A stretch of DNA of 64,000 nucleotides, taken from NCBI GenBank assembly GCA_020637165.1, contig JACJWN010000013.1, positions 1 through 64,000 of the forward strand, in the 5' to 3' direction. The first letter of the stretch is position 1, and every line of letters begins with the position of its first letter. Below the pieces are notes generated by a model. That model was not told where the DNA came from, ran no database searches, and saw only the letters and a list, made by a program, of their open reading frames with translations. Both the position numbers and the translations under genes were made by a program. Shown in pieces: positions 27,617-37,204 of the stretch. This stretch comes from Mycolicibacterium sp. (GTDB lineage: Bacteria; Actinomycetota; Actinomycetes; Mycobacteriales; Mycobacteriaceae).

Positions 27617-28303
27617 GTGACCAGTCACGAGCCCAGCCGCGAGCCCGGCCAGGAACCTGGGGTCGAACCTGGGACTTCGGGCCCGGCGCCCAGACCGCCC
27701 AAGCCCCGATTGCTGCAGGACGGCCGCGACATGTTCTGGTCGCTGGCACCCCTGGTCGCGGCGTGCGTGGTGTTGGCCGGAGTGCTCGGGATGTGCTCGT
27801 TTCGCCCGGCAGGTCCGACCGATGGTGCGGCCCCCAGCTACGACGCCGCGGGCGCCCTGCAGGCCGACGCGAACGACGTCCCCTTCCCCGTCCGGCTGCC
27901 GGCATTGCCGGAGGGCTGGCAGGCCAATTCCGGCACCCGCGCCGGAATCGAGGCGGGCCGCACCGATCCCGCGACCGGCACCAAGCAGAACGCCGTGACC
28001 AGCCGGGTGGGCTACATCGCCCCGTCGAAGATGTACGTGAGCCTTACCCAGAGCAACGCCGACGAGACCGCCCTGGTCTCCTCCATCCAGAAGGACGTGT
28101 ACCCGACCGGGGTGCAGGACGTCGACGGCGTCCGCTGGATCGTTTACCAAGGCGGGGAGGGCACCGAGCCGGTCTGGACCACGAGGTTGGAGAAACCGGG
28201 TGGACCGGTGCAGTTGGCGATCTCCGGAGCCGGCAGTGCCGAGGATTTCCGCGCGCTGGCCGCCGCCACCGAGTCCCAGGATCCCCTTGTTCCGAACCGA
28301 TAG
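27617..28303 (+). CDS. DUF4245 membrane-anchored protein (Rv1100-like)
   Basis: 228-aa protein: Pro/Glu-rich N-terminus (about 1-30), one transmembrane helix (about 40-60, [17 protein letters not shown]), then a secreted domain with [15 protein letters not shown] near 92-106. The family is restricted to actinobacteria and lacks a known function. Start GTG 27617; GATACT ends 8 nt upstream, suggesting a leaderless transcript. It is divergent from glpX with only 55 bp between starts. Confidence 0.83.
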   Translation: MTSHEPSREPGQEPGVEPGTSGPAPRPPKPRLLQDGRDMFWSLAPLVAACVVLAGVLGMCSFRPAGPTDGAAPSYDAAGALQADANDVPFPVRLPALPEGWQANSGTRAGIEAGRTDPATGTKQNAVTSRVGYIAPSKMYVSLTQSNADETALVSSIQKDVYPTGVQDVDGVRWIVYQGGEGTEPVWTTRLEKPGGPVQLAISGAGSAEDFRALAAATESQDPLVPNR

Positions 28304-28312
28304 GACAGCCAG

Positions 28313-29110
28313 ATGAAATCACCCGCAGCGGATCTCACGGGTTGGGCCTGCGCGCCGTTCAGCGCCGCCGGTTTCACCCATGACGTCTATCGCAAGGGTT
28401 CTGGACCGGGCGTGGTGCTGATCCCGGAGATGCCCGGCGTGCACCCCGGTGTGCTGGCGCTGGGAAACCATCTGGTGGACAACGGCTTCACGGTCGCCAT
28501 CCCGTCGCTGTTCGGCACCCCGGGGGCCCCGGCACGCGGGGTGGGCCTGGTCCCGAATCTGCTGCGTGGCTGCGTGGCAAGGGAATTCGCGGCCTTCGCC
28601 CTGAATAAGGAGCGGCCGGTGACCCACTACCTGCGGGCGCTGGCGCGCGACCTCAACGCCGCGACGCCGGGCAAGGGTGTGGGAGTGATCGGACAGTGTT
28701 TCACCGGTGGTTTCGCGCTGGCCGTCGCGGTGGACGACAGCGTGCTGGCTCCGGTGCTCAGCCAGCCCTCGGTCCCGATCGCGCTGACCCCGGCGGCCAG
28801 ACGCGATCCCGGATTCTCCGAGAGCGAGATGAGCGTGATCGAGAAACGGGCCTCCGAGGAGGGGCTGTGCGCGCTGGCGCTGAGGTTCTCCGGCGACCCG
28901 ATGGCTCCGGCGGAGCGGTTCAAGACGCTCAAGGACCGGCTCGGTGACGCCTTCGAGGTCATTGAGATCGACTCCTCGCCCGGAAATGCCGGCGGCTTCG
29001 GCCGGATCGCGCATTCGGTGCTGACCGAGGAGGTCCGGGAGGTCGACGGCCACCCCGCCTACGAGGCCCGCAAACGGGTGGTGGAATTCCTCAAAGAGCG
29101 CCTGGCGTAG
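28313..29110 (+). CDS. Dienelactone hydrolase family protein
   Basis: 265-aa alpha/beta hydrolase. The nucleophile is probably Cys129 in VIGQCFTGGFA, with PEMPGVHPGV near 38-47 shaping the oxyanion hole and a His in FGRIAHSVLTEE near 228-239. Such enzymes open cyclic esters of aromatic degradation; the true substrate here is unknown. It starts 9 nt after the DUF4245 stop. Its 3' end overlaps the convergent AI-2E-type gene by 20 nt. Confidence 0.85.
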   Translation: MKSPAADLTGWACAPFSAAGFTHDVYRKGSGPGVVLIPEMPGVHPGVLALGNHLVDNGFTVAIPSLFGTPGAPARGVGLVPNLLRGCVAREFAAFALNKERPVTHYLRALARDLNAATPGKGVGVIGQCFTGGFALAVAVDDSVLAPVLSQPSVPIALTPAARRDPGFSESEMSVIEKRASEEGLCALALRFSGDPMAPAERFKTLKDRLGDAFEVIEIDSSPGNAGGFGRIAHSVLTEEVREVDGHPAYEARKRVVEFLKERLA

Positions 29111-30329
29111 CGGTTTCCGCCCCGGGGTCGGCGGGCTGATCCGGTTCCTCGGCCGTTTGCCCTTCGGGATCCTCCGGTGGTGCTTTTTCCCGCAGCCTTT
29201 TCTGGGCCGGGGATTTCCGGCCCCGGCCGAACCGTTTCTTGCGCTCTTCGGGAGCCTCGGGTTGTTCCATCTCCACGCCCTTGTACACATCGAGGTACAC
29301 CGCGATCGTGGTGACGATGAGGATCATCAGCACCGGCCCCAGGATGATGCCGAAGAACCCGAACATCGCGATCCCGGAGAACACCGAAAGCAGCATGAGC
29401 GCCGGATCCAGGCGTGCCTCCTTTGGCACCAGGATCGGTCGCAGGACATTGTCGATGTTGGTGATGGCCAGGATGTGGAACAGCACCACGAACAGCCCGC
29501 CGGCGATGTTGCCGAAGAACATCATCCCGATGCCGAACGGGATCGTCACGATACCGCTTCCCAGCGGGATGATCGACAGCGCTATCAGCAGGAGGGCCAT
29601 GACGAAGAAGGCCTGGTGGAAACCGGCGATGTAGATCGACGCTGCGCCGAGAAAGCCCTGGATGGCCGCGATGATGAACTGGCCCTTGACCGTTCCCTTG
29701 ACCATGGCGCCCATCTTCGCCAGGTACAGGTCGGTGACCTCTTCTCCCAGCGGGTTCAGGCGGCGGACCAGGGTGATCACCTCGGTCTTGTTGACCAGCA
29801 GTGAGATCAGGACGTAGAGGAAGATGATCGCCGAGGTGATGAACCCGATCGCGCCGCCGGCAGCGCCGCTGAGCGTGCGCAGCAGCCACTCGCCGACCGT
29901 CTGAGCCACCTTGCCGAAGTTGTCGCGCAACGCGTCCAGGTTGATGCCCGGGGTCTTGAACGGAAGTTTGGCCAGCAGTTGATTGGCCATGGTGATGGCC
30001 TTGTCCCCGAGTGCGTTGAGGTCGGCGGTCTGGGCCCACTCACCCACGTTCATGAGCATGTGCGAAATCTGGATCGTCGCCAGCGATATCACCAGGGTGA
30101 CCGGGATGACGACCGTGGCCAGTGCGGCCAGTACGGTCAGCGTGGTGGCCAGACCGCCGTGGATTTTGGCGTTCAGCCGGTTGTAGAGCGGGCTGAACAG
30201 GTAGGCGACGATCGCCGCTATCACCAGCAGCAGGAAATAGCGGCGAAGGAAGTAGGCGCCGAACAGCAGTGCGATACCGGTGACGATCGCCAGCGCGCGC
30301 TTCTGGCTCGGGGTGAACTCCGTCTTCAC
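29091..30329 (-). CDS. AI-2E/PurR-type transporter family membrane protein
   Basis: 412-aa membrane protein with about eight helices and a DUF20-type core (IIPLGSGIVTIPFGIGMMFFGN near 250-271, GFFGIILGPVLMILI near 320-334), like Rv1101c. Family members export small molecules such as autoinducer-2 or act as Na+/H+ antiporters. A charged C-terminal tail (about 350-412) is rich in Lys, Arg, Glu and Pro. Start GTG 30329 follows GGTAGG and sits 5 nt after the SDR gene, so they are probably one transcript. Confidence 0.85.
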   Translation of the reverse strand: MKTEFTPSQKRALAIVTGIALLFGAYFLRRYFLLLVIAAIVAYLFSPLYNRLNAKIHGGLATTLTVLAALATVVIPVTLVISLATIQISHMLMNVGEWAQTADLNALGDKAITMANQLLAKLPFKTPGINLDALRDNFGKVAQTVGEWLLRTLSGAAGGAIGFITSAIIFLYVLISLLVNKTEVITLVRRLNPLGEEVTDLYLAKMGAMVKGTVKGQFIIAAIQGFLGAASIYIAGFHQAFFVMALLLIALSIIPLGSGIVTIPFGIGMMFFGNIAGGLFVVLFHILAITNIDNVLRPILVPKEARLDPALMLLSVFSGIAMFGFFGIILGPVLMILIVTTIAVYLDVYKGVEMEQPEAPEERKKRFGRGRKSPAQKRLREKAPPEDPEGQTAEEPDQPADPGAETATPGAL

Positions 30330-30334
30330 CGGAC

Positions 30335-31111
30335 CTACCGTCCCATCAGCTTGCCCAGGTGCTGGTGGATATCGGGATAGCGCTTGAGGTGCGCGCCGCC
30401 GTTGAGGTCCAGAACTTCCCCGGTCATCCAGGCGGACTGCGGCGAGCACAGGAAGGCGACGGCCGCGGCGACGTCCTCGGGCGTGCCGGCCCGGCCCAGT
30501 GCGGTGTTCTCGACGTAGTCCTCGACGACGCCGGGGATGGCGGCCGCGGCTTCGGTGAGTGGAGTGTGGACGAACCCGGGGGCCACCGCGTTGACCCGGA
30601 TGCCGCGGGGGCCGAGTTCGAGGGCGGCGACCTCGGTGAGCATGGACAGGCCCGCCTTCGCCGAGCAGTACGCACTCATCCCGATCGCCGGCTGACGGGC
30701 GTTCAGCGATGTCAGCGAGACCAGGGTGCCCCCTGCCGAGAAGTGCCCGGCGGCGTGCTTGATGACCAGGAACGCGCCGGTGAGACAGACGTCGACCACC
30801 GCGCGGAACTGCTCGGCGTCCAGGTCGGTGATCATCCCGAAGCCGCTGAACCCGGCGCAGTTGACGACCGTGTCCAGCCCGCCCTCGCGGGTCGCCACTT
30901 CGGCGAACAGCCTGGCGACGCTGTCCTCGTCGGTGACCTCAACCTCGGCCCAACCGTGCGGTTCACCCAGTTGGGCCGCGCACCGGCGGGCACCGTCGGT
31001 GTTGCGGTCGGCGATGGTCACCCGGCAGCCTTCGTCGGCCAGGAGCCGTGCGGTGGCCCAGCCGATCCCGGACGCGCCACCGATGACGACAGCGATGCGA
31101 GTGGTGCTCAT
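30335..31111 (-). CDS. Short-chain dehydrogenase/reductase
   Basis: 258-aa classical SDR. NAD(P) motif GGASGIG near 10-16, NCAG near 84-87, catalytic Ser near 138 and YCSAK (Tyr-x3-Lys) near 149-153. It ends with LDLNGGAHLKRYPDI. Substrate unknown. The ATG at 31111 overlaps the TGA of the upstream epimerase gene (ATGA), so expression is coupled; the pair followed by an exporter-type gene suggests a shared lipid or sterol pathway. Confidence 0.9.
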   Translation of the reverse strand: MSTTRIAVVIGGASGIGWATARLLADEGCRVTIADRNTDGARRCAAQLGEPHGWAEVEVTDEDSVARLFAEVATREGGLDTVVNCAGFSGFGMITDLDAEQFRAVVDVCLTGAFLVIKHAAGHFSAGGTLVSLTSLNARQPAIGMSAYCSAKAGLSMLTEVAALELGPRGIRVNAVAPGFVHTPLTEAAAAIPGVVEDYVENTALGRAGTPEDVAAAVAFLCSPQSAWMTGEVLDLNGGAHLKRYPDIHQHLGKLMGR

Positions 31112-32166
31112 GCGATTCTCCGATCCGCTTCCGGCGCGCCCCATTTGCGACGAACGGCCTCCCACGGGTTCGCGTAGCCGCCCGGCTCACGGTAGTAGGG
31201 GGACTGCCGTTCCAGGTACCGACGTGCCAGCGGCGCGACCAGTCGCAGTGGGTAGCGCTTCCAGCCGACGTTCTGCGCCGTCTCGGCGAGCATCTGCGGC
31301 CACGAGTGGTGCTGATGGCCCAAGGCCAACTGAGCGGGGGCCGAGTCCATCCAGTCGGTGGCGAACCAGCCGTCGTCATCATCGGGATCGCCCCTGCGGC
31401 CCGGCGGCAGCGCCCCCACCAAGCCCATGGCCGCCGCCGTCGCCGCGCCGATCTCGCCCTGTACCAGGCGGTGGCTGTCGTCACCGCCGATCAGCAGCGT
31501 CCGGCCTACCACATCGGCGGTGGCGGACGCGGCGAAGGCGTGTGCGACATCACGCACATCGACGGTCTGCAACCGGCCGTCGGACGGCAGCACGCCCTCG
31601 AAGTAGATCAGGTTCGGGTCGGTGTCCAGGCGGATGTCGACGCTGAGGACTCCGCCCAGTCGCAGGGTCACCCAATCCAGCCCTGAGTCGCGCACCATCC
31701 GCTCACTCTCCACCTTGTGCTGGCCGTAGAGGTCGTAGGGCCGCACCGGGGTTTCGGCGGTGAGTAGCCCGGAGACCCGGTGCGGATTGCGCGGCCCGTA
31801 CACGGCGATGCTGGACGCCTGGATGAAGCGCGGCCGCTCAGCGAGTGTCGCGGCGGCCTCCAACAGGTTTCCGGTGGCGTCGACATTGACCGCGCGGGCC
31901 AGTGCGGGCCGCGAATAGCACATCGGCGGGATCATCGCCGCGAGATGGATGATGGTCGCCGGCCGCACCGCGGAGAGCAGCTCGGCGACCTGGGCGGGGT
32001 CGGTCAGGTCGGCCCACCGCACCGGGATCCCCGGGAGTGCGGCCCGGCGGTTGGCCGGTGTGTGGAGATCGGTCGCGACCACCGGAGCTCCCTGCCTGGC
32101 CAGGTGTGCGACCGTTGACCGACCCACCAGTCCTAACGCCCCAGTCACCAGTATCGCGTCGGACAT
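31108..32166 (-). CDS. NAD-dependent epimerase/dehydratase family protein
   Basis: 352-aa extended SDR. VTGALGLVGRS near 7-17 binds NAD; active-site Tyr-x3-Lys is YGQHK near 150-154. M. tuberculosis Rv1106c in this neighbourhood is a 3-beta-hydroxysteroid dehydrogenase, so a steroid or sugar nucleotide substrate is possible, but length and motifs do not decide this. GGAAGGGG precedes the ATG at 32166. It overlaps the SDR gene by 4 bp. Confidence 0.82.
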   Translation of the reverse strand: MSDAILVTGALGLVGRSTVAHLARQGAPVVATDLHTPANRRAALPGIPVRWADLTDPAQVAELLSAVRPATIIHLAAMIPPMCYSRPALARAVNVDATGNLLEAAATLAERPRFIQASSIAVYGPRNPHRVSGLLTAETPVRPYDLYGQHKVESERMVRDSGLDWVTLRLGGVLSVDIRLDTDPNLIYFEGVLPSDGRLQTVDVRDVAHAFAASATADVVGRTLLIGGDDSHRLVQGEIGAATAAAMGLVGALPPGRRGDPDDDDGWFATDWMDSAPAQLALGHQHHSWPQMLAETAQNVGWKRYPLRLVAPLARRYLERQSPYYREPGGYANPWEAVRRKWGAPEADRRIA

Positions 32167-32278
32167 CCGGGCCCCTTCCAGCCGCATCGTCGCAGTTCTC
32201 ATCTTGCCCGACCCCGGCGCCGCCGGTCGTGGACTGCCCCGCGGTTTCGGCCCGGCGCCCGGATTACCATCGCTAGCT

Positions 32279-32800
32279 ATGGATACGAACCCGCAATGGC
32301 AGCCCCCGGCCGGGGCGCCGTTGCCGCCGCCACCGACCGGGCGCACCAGATCCCCCTGGTTGCCCGCCGCGATCATCGGTTCGGCGATTGTGATCGCCGC
32401 CGGCCTGGTGGCCGGCGCGCTGATCCTGAAGGACAACCGCGGCGACTCGGTTCCCGACGGCGCGATGACGACCTGTCAGGCATGGACGGAGACCCGGCTG
32501 ACCCTGCGGGCCATTCCGGCCCTGCCCAACGGCTGGACCTGGGACACCCCGAACATCGACAATCTGATCAAGATCCAGAACGCGCCGGTGGCAATCGCGC
32601 TGGACCTGTTCGAGCCCAAGATCGCCCCGGAGCCGGCGGATGTGGCCCAGGCGGCCAACGCCTACGTCGCCGCGCGCCGCCAGCAGATGCAGGCGCTGAG
32701 CGACCGCACCTACACGCCGAAGGTCGGTGAGACGGTCGACGCGGCGCTGGAGAACCTGAATCAACTCTGCGATATCCCCGGCGAGCGCCGCAGGATCTGA
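32279..32800 (+). CDS. Membrane-anchored protein of unknown function
   Basis: 173-aa protein with a Pro-rich N-terminus (1-25), one transmembrane helix (about 30-50) and an extracytoplasmic domain containing two cysteines (near 66 and 166, TTCQAW and QLCDIP). I do not recognise a family. TACCAT ends 9 nt before the ATG, so the mRNA may be leaderless. It is convergent with xseB with a 17-bp gap and divergent from the epimerase gene. Confidence 0.75.
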   Translation: MDTNPQWQPPAGAPLPPPPTGRTRSPWLPAAIIGSAIVIAAGLVAGALILKDNRGDSVPDGAMTTCQAWTETRLTLRAIPALPNGWTWDTPNIDNLIKIQNAPVAIALDLFEPKIAPEPADVAQAANAYVAARRQQMQALSDRTYTPKVGETVDAALENLNQLCDIPGERRRI

Positions 32801-32817
32801 GCCGTTCGGTCGACGTC

Positions 32818-33063
32818 TCAGTCCACGTCGATTCCCGAGTCGTTGTGGGAGGCCGCCAGGGCCGCCTCTATCCTGGCCTGCGCTCCGGCGAGGTGTTCTT
32901 CGCACCGCCGTGCCAGGGCCTCGCCACGCTCCCAGAGCTTCAGTGAGGCGTCGAGGTCCAGGCCGCCCTGTTCGAGCAGGCGCACCACCTCGACGAGTTG
33001 GTCACGACTTTGTTCGTAACCCAATTCGTCGACCGCCGTGGTCGAGTCCTGGCTGTCGCTCAT
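32818..33063 (-). CDS. xseB: Exodeoxyribonuclease VII small subunit
   Basis: 81-aa small subunit; the helical core ([28 protein letters not shown], residues about 23-50) matches the family. With XseA it degrades single-stranded DNA to oligonucleotides. The ATG overlaps the xseA stop (ATGA, 33060-33063), so the subunits are translationally coupled. Confidence 0.93.
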   Translation of the reverse strand: MSDSQDSTTAVDELGYEQSRDQLVEVVRLLEQGGLDLDASLKLWERGEALARRCEEHLAGAQARIEAALAASHNDSGIDVD

Positions 33064-34304
33064 CGGGTGTCGTCCTCCCCTCCGGTGCTCACGGCGCCGA
33101 TCGCGCCGTCGGCGAGCCTGATGCGCAAAGCGGTTCCGGCCGGTGCGCCGGACGTCGAGCGCAGCACCGTGGCCGGCCCGTCGAGAGTCTGCACCACGGC
33201 GTATCCGCGGGCCAGTGTGGCGGCCGGGCCCAGGGTCGACAGCCTGGCGCCGAGGTGCTCGACACGGTCGGACTCGGCTTCCACCAGCCGGTTGATGTCC
33301 CGGCGCGCAGCGGTGAGGCTGCGGTGCACCTCGGCCGCGCGCTCGGTGATCATCCGCATCGGATCGGCCAGCACAGGCCTGGTGCGCAACTGCCGCAGGG
33401 TGTGGTGCTCGCGGGCGACCCATTGGCGCAGCGCTCGGGCGCCTCGATGTCTGAGCTCGGCCACCCGGGCCAGTTCCGCGGCAGTGTCGGGCACCACCCG
33501 TTTGGCGGCATCGGTCGGGGTGGCGGCCCGGACATCGGCCACCAGGTCGCACAGCGGATTGTCCGGTTCATGTCCGACCGCGCTGACCACCGGGGTGCGG
33601 CACGCGGCGATCGCCCGGCAGAGCGTCTCGTCGGAGAACGGCAGCAGGTCCTCGGCGCTTCCGCCGCCACGGGCGATCACGATGACGTCGACGTCCGGAT
33701 TGCCGTCGAGATCACCCAGGGCGTCGACGATCTGCGCAACTGCGGTGGGGCCCTGCACGGCGGTGTTGCGGATCGCGAAGCGCACGGCCGGCCAGCGGGC
33801 GGCGGCCACCGTCGTCACGTCGTGTTCGGCCGCCCCGGCCCGACCGGTGATCAGGCCGACCAGGTTGGGCAGGAAAGGCAGCGGTCGCTTGAGCCGCGGG
33901 TCGAAGAGTCCCTCGGCGTCGAGCAGCTTGCGCAGCCGTTCGATCCGCTCCAGCAGTTCGCCGAGTCCGACCGCGCGAATCTCGCTGAGCCGCAGCGAGA
34001 AAGACCCCCGGCCGGTGTAGAACTGCGGTTTTCCGCAGACCACGACCTGAGTGCCCTCGGTGATCTTCACCGGGGCGCTGCGCACCAGTTCGGCCCGGCA
34101 GCTGACACTCAGCGACATATCGGCGGCCGGGTCGCGCAACACCATGTAGGCCGTCGCGTTGCGGATCCTGATCTCGGTCAGCTGGCCCTCGACCCAGACG
34201 GTGCCCAGCCTGTCGATCCACTTCGCCACCCGGATGGCCACCGCGCGAACCGGGAACGGGTGGCCCTCGGAGCCGTCCGGGGTTGCAGCGGCCAGCCCGC
34301 TCAC
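33060..34304 (-). CDS. xseA: Exodeoxyribonuclease VII large subunit
   Basis: 414-aa catalytic subunit. The N-terminal OB-fold (about 15-110, [22 protein letters not shown]) binds ssDNA; the nuclease domain has [13 protein letters not shown] near 153-165, [15 protein letters not shown] near 220-234 and [14 protein letters not shown] near 254-267. A helical C-terminus binds XseB. Start GTG 34304 overlaps the stop of the lipid-droplet-type gene (GTGA), and the stop overlaps xseB, making a three-gene coupled unit. Confidence 0.94.
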   Translation of the reverse strand: MSGLAAATPDGSEGHPFPVRAVAIRVAKWIDRLGTVWVEGQLTEIRIRNATAYMVLRDPAADMSLSVSCRAELVRSAPVKITEGTQVVVCGKPQFYTGRGSFSLRLSEIRAVGLGELLERIERLRKLLDAEGLFDPRLKRPLPFLPNLVGLITGRAGAAEHDVTTVAAARWPAVRFAIRNTAVQGPTAVAQIVDALGDLDGNPDVDVIVIARGGGSAEDLLPFSDETLCRAIAACRTPVVSAVGHEPDNPLCDLVADVRAATPTDAAKRVVPDTAAELARVAELRHRGARALRQWVAREHHTLRQLRTRPVLADPMRMITERAAEVHRSLTAARRDINRLVEAESDRVEHLGARLSTLGPAATLARGYAVVQTLDGPATVLRSTSGAPAGTALRIRLADGAIGAVSTGGEDDTR

Positions 34305-34912
34305 TTGGCGGTCGCGCGGGTGATCCTGTTAGCCAGCAGGGTCTGGTACGGGGCGCGCCCCTTGGCGGCCTCCTCGTAAGCCAGCAGCGCCTTGAGGTCG
34401 TCGACCGACAACGAGGTCATCCGGGCGCGCAACTGGGCCAGCGTCAGCGATTCGTAGTCCAGCTCGGCGGCGATCGCCGGCGGCTGCACCGATGCGACCT
34501 TGCGGCCGGCGCCGGCCCTGTCCTGTCTGGTCTTGTCCTGCTTATTCGCCGATGGGGCACCCTGCAGCCCCGATCCACGGACCCCCGCGCCCTCGGTCAC
34601 CGAGTAGAGGGCGAAGCGGCCCTCGGTCTGACGCTCGCCGTTGGCCGGCGGCGGGTCCTGCTCGGGCAGGTCTTCGTCGAAGGTCGCCCAGTCGGGTTTC
34701 TCGTCCTTGGGCGGGAAGAAGGTCTCCAGGGCGGCATCACCCCGAATCGCCAGCCCCGCGAGGTCCTGCTGCATCTTCATGACGATCTGGGCGACGGTGC
34801 TGGCGACCGTCATCGGGTACATGATGATGGTCTGCGGCAGCCTGCGGGTCTCCTCGAGGGCGGTCACCGCGACGCCGACCAGCAGACGAATCCCGTATGG
34901 AGCTGTTGACAT
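34301..34912 (-). CDS. Lipid-droplet-associated-type protein (Rv1109c-like)
   Basis: 203-aa protein. The N-terminal ~60 residues are amphipathic/hydrophobic ([20 protein letters not shown]), then a low-complexity linker (about 65-145), then a C-terminal helical domain [19 protein letters not shown] near 152-170. Homologs are annotated as lipid-droplet-associated in actinobacteria; binding to droplets is inferred. TAGGGT ends 8 nt before the ATG (34920-34925), so the transcript is probably leaderless. It leads the xseA-xseB unit and is divergent from ispH. Confidence 0.78.
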   Translation of the reverse strand: MSTAPYGIRLLVGVAVTALEETRRLPQTIIMYPMTVASTVAQIVMKMQQDLAGLAIRGDAALETFFPPKDEKPDWATFDEDLPEQDPPPANGERQTEGRFALYSVTEGAGVRGSGLQGAPSANKQDKTRQDRAGAGRKVASVQPPAIAAELDYESLTLAQLRARMTSLSVDDLKALLAYEEAAKGRAPYQTLLANRITRATAK

Positions 34913-34919
34913 GCGCACC

Positions 34920-34960
34920 ACCCTACGGCGGGCCCGCCCGGGTCGGGGAGAACGTAGGCT
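34920..34960. promoter_or_regulatory. Divergent leaderless promoters of the LD-protein gene and ispH
   Basis: On the minus strand TAGGGT (34920-34925) ends 8 nt before ATG 34912. On the plus strand TAGGCT (34955-34960) ends 7 nt before ATG 34967. Both genes lack a ribosome site, and the two start codons are only 54 bp apart. Confidence 0.6.
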
Positions 34961-34966
34961 GAATCC

Positions 34967-35965
34967 ATGCCGCCAACCGTCAACATGGGGATCCCGGGTG
35001 TCACCGGCCCGGCAGCGCAGCGCGAAGGCAAAAGGGTGCTGCTGGCCGAGCCGCGAGGGTACTGCGCGGGTGTCGACCGGGCCGTCGAAACCGTCGAACG
35101 GGCCTTGGACAAACACGGCGCGCCGGTCTATGTGCGCCATGAGATCGTGCACAACCGCCACGTCGTTGAGACGTTGGCCGCCCGCGGTGCGGTTTTCGTC
35201 GCCGAGACCGACGAGGTGCCCGAAGGCGCTACCGTGGTGTTCTCCGCCCACGGCGTGGCGCCGACGGTGCGCGAGTCCGCGGCCGCGCGCGAACTCCAGG
35301 TCATCGACGCGACCTGCCCGCTGGTGACCAAGGTGCACAACGAGGCCAAACGGTTCGCCCGGGAGGACTACGACATTCTGCTCATCGGCCACGAGGGCCA
35401 TGAGGAGGTGGTCGGCACCGCCGGCGAGGCCCCCGAGCACGTGCAGTTGGTCGACGGTCCCGACGGCGTCGCCGGCGTCACCGTTCGCGACGAGGACAAG
35501 GTCGTCTGGCTGTCGCAGACCACGCTGAGCGTCGACGAGACGATGGACATCGTCCAACGGTTGCGCGAGCGCTTTCCGAAGCTGCAGGACCCGCCCAGCG
35601 ACGACATCTGCTACGCCACACAGAACCGGCAGGCCGCGGTCAAGGCGATGGCCCCGGAGTGCGACCTGGTGATCGTGGTGGGTTCCCGCAACTCGTCGAA
35701 CTCGGTGCGCCTGGTCGAGGTGGCATTGGGCGCCGGCGCAGGTGCGGCGCACCTGGTGGACTATGCCGCGGACATCAACCCGGACTGGCTGGAGGGCGTG
35801 ATGACCGTCGGGGTGACCTCGGGGGCCTCGGTGCCCGAGATCCTGGTCACCGGCGTGCTGGAACGGCTGGCCGAATCCGGTTTCGGGACCGTGCAGTCGG
35901 TGACGACAGCCAACGAGACGACGGTCTTCGCCCTACCGAGGGAGATCCGGCCGGCCCGGTCCTGA
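34967..35965 (+). CDS. ispH: 4-hydroxy-3-methylbut-2-enyl diphosphate reductase
   Basis: 332-aa iron-sulfur enzyme of the MEP pathway, making IPP and DMAPP. The three cluster cysteines are Cys33 (RGYCAGV), Cys117 (DATCPLV) and Cys215 ([10 protein letters not shown]); the catalytic Glu lies in the conserved GHEGHEE-to-ATQNR region. It corresponds to LytB2 (Rv1110). An alternative ATG at 34985 is closer to typical lengths, but the leaderless -10 box favours 34967. Its product supplies the Z-prenyl synthase encoded at 15.9 kb. Confidence 0.95.
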   Translation: MPPTVNMGIPGVTGPAAQREGKRVLLAEPRGYCAGVDRAVETVERALDKHGAPVYVRHEIVHNRHVVETLAARGAVFVAETDEVPEGATVVFSAHGVAPTVRESAAARELQVIDATCPLVTKVHNEAKRFAREDYDILLIGHEGHEEVVGTAGEAPEHVQLVDGPDGVAGVTVRDEDKVVWLSQTTLSVDETMDIVQRLRERFPKLQDPPSDDICYATQNRQAAVKAMAPECDLVIVVGSRNSSNSVRLVEVALGAGAGAAHLVDYAADINPDWLEGVMTVGVTSGASVPEILVTGVLERLAESGFGTVQSVTTANETTVFALPREIRPARS

Positions 35966-35968
35966 CCG

Positions 35969-37102
35969 TCAGCGAACCGGCGGCCCGTCCGACGGGTCGC
36001 GGTCCGGGCCGGCGCGGCGGTAGCGCACCCGGGACACCGGGTGATGGGTGGTGTCGGCTCCGCCGGCCGCCGGGCTGCGGCGCGGTCCCCGCGCGGGGTA
36101 GGGGTCGTACTCCTCCGGATGAGGCCGCTGGCTCCGGCGGGGATGGCCCGGCTCGTGGGGGTCGAAGCGGCCGGAGCGCGCGGTCCGGGGCGGGTACGCG
36201 TCCCGGTAGCCGCCCCCGTCCCGGTAGCCCGCGTCCCGATAGCCCGCATCCCGGTAGCTGCCGGGGTCTTCATACTCGCGGGCCTCCCTGCGTTGCCTGG
36301 TCTCCCGTTGCGGTGTCGGAGAAGCGCTCCGGGGTTCCCGGGTGCGACGGCGGGGCGGATCCATCGGACGATCGTCATCACGCCGCCGGCGGCGCGGGGA
36401 GTCCCGGCGCGACCGGGGCGGAGCATCGGCGTCAAGACGTGAACGTCGAGAACCTGTTGGGGTGCGCTCGCGAGTCGGCCGCGCCCGACGCGAGCCCGCT
36501 GCCGTGCCGCGTCGGTCGATCCCGTGCCGGGGTCGGGCGGCGGGTTCGCCGGGCCCGCCGGCCCGTTCGGGGGCCTGGGCGCCGTTGCCGGCGAAAGCTG
36601 AGGACACCCGCGCCGCCAGGCCGGCGAAGAGGCTGGGCGTGGGCCGGGCCGGGGCGGCGGGCTGTCTGTCGGCCGGCGCCGAGATCGCGCCGTACCAACG
36701 GACCAAACCGATCAGCAGCACCGTCGCGGTGGTGAACAGCATCAACGGAAACCGCTCCACCAATGGGTAGCCGCAGCTGATCGCAACGTCCTTGAGGCCG
36801 TTGAACGCCGACCCGTGCAGAAGGAAGTACGCCAGTGGCACGGCCACGAACAGCAGCAGCGGCGGCTGGATCACCGCGGTGAAGATGCCGGACTGGCGGA
36901 CCAGCAGCACCGCGGCGATGCAGCCCAGGGCGTAGCAGCCGGCGAAGAGGAATCCGAGTTCCTGATGCCCGAAGCCGGCCTCGATCGCGAAACCGGCCAG
37001 TGTGGCGACCACCGCGATGAGCACCGCAGCCCACCACGGAACACCCGCGCGGTGAGGGAACGCGGAGCGCTCGTCGGCGCTCAACGTCGGCTGCTCCGGC
37101 AT
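35969..37102 (-). CDS. DUF6542 membrane protein with Arg-rich tail (Rv1111c-like)
   Basis: 377-aa protein. Four membrane helices lie in about residues 22-140; the remaining ~235 residues are disordered and very rich in Arg, Pro, Ser, with repeats of GYRDA near 288-305. DUF6542 proteins are of unknown function. TACGGT (37109-37114, minus strand) ends 7 nt before the ATG, giving a likely leaderless mRNA. It is convergent with ispH with a 3-bp gap and divergent from ychF. Confidence 0.83.
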   Translation of the reverse strand: MPEQPTLSADERSAFPHRAGVPWWAAVLIAVVATLAGFAIEAGFGHQELGFLFAGCYALGCIAAVLLVRQSGIFTAVIQPPLLLFVAVPLAYFLLHGSAFNGLKDVAISCGYPLVERFPLMLFTTATVLLIGLVRWYGAISAPADRQPAAPARPTPSLFAGLAARVSSAFAGNGAQAPERAGGPGEPAARPRHGIDRRGTAAGSRRARPTRERTPTGSRRSRLDADAPPRSRRDSPRRRRRDDDRPMDPPRRRTREPRSASPTPQRETRQRREAREYEDPGSYRDAGYRDAGYRDGGGYRDAYPPRTARSGRFDPHEPGHPRRSQRPHPEEYDPYPARGPRRSPAAGGADTTHHPVSRVRYRRAGPDRDPSDGPPVR

Positions 37103-37204
37103 CCCTAGACCGTACCGGTTGCGCTCGCGTCGAGACTGCCAGCACGGCCCTGGCGCGCCTGAGTGGATCGACCGGCCGGCGGGTTCTCCTAGACTTGTGA
37201 CCCC

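Noticed and set aside
26503-28383. A 626-codon plus-strand frame opposite glpX
   Set aside because: Runs through the antisense of glpX and out of frame with the DUF4245 gene; low-complexity product.
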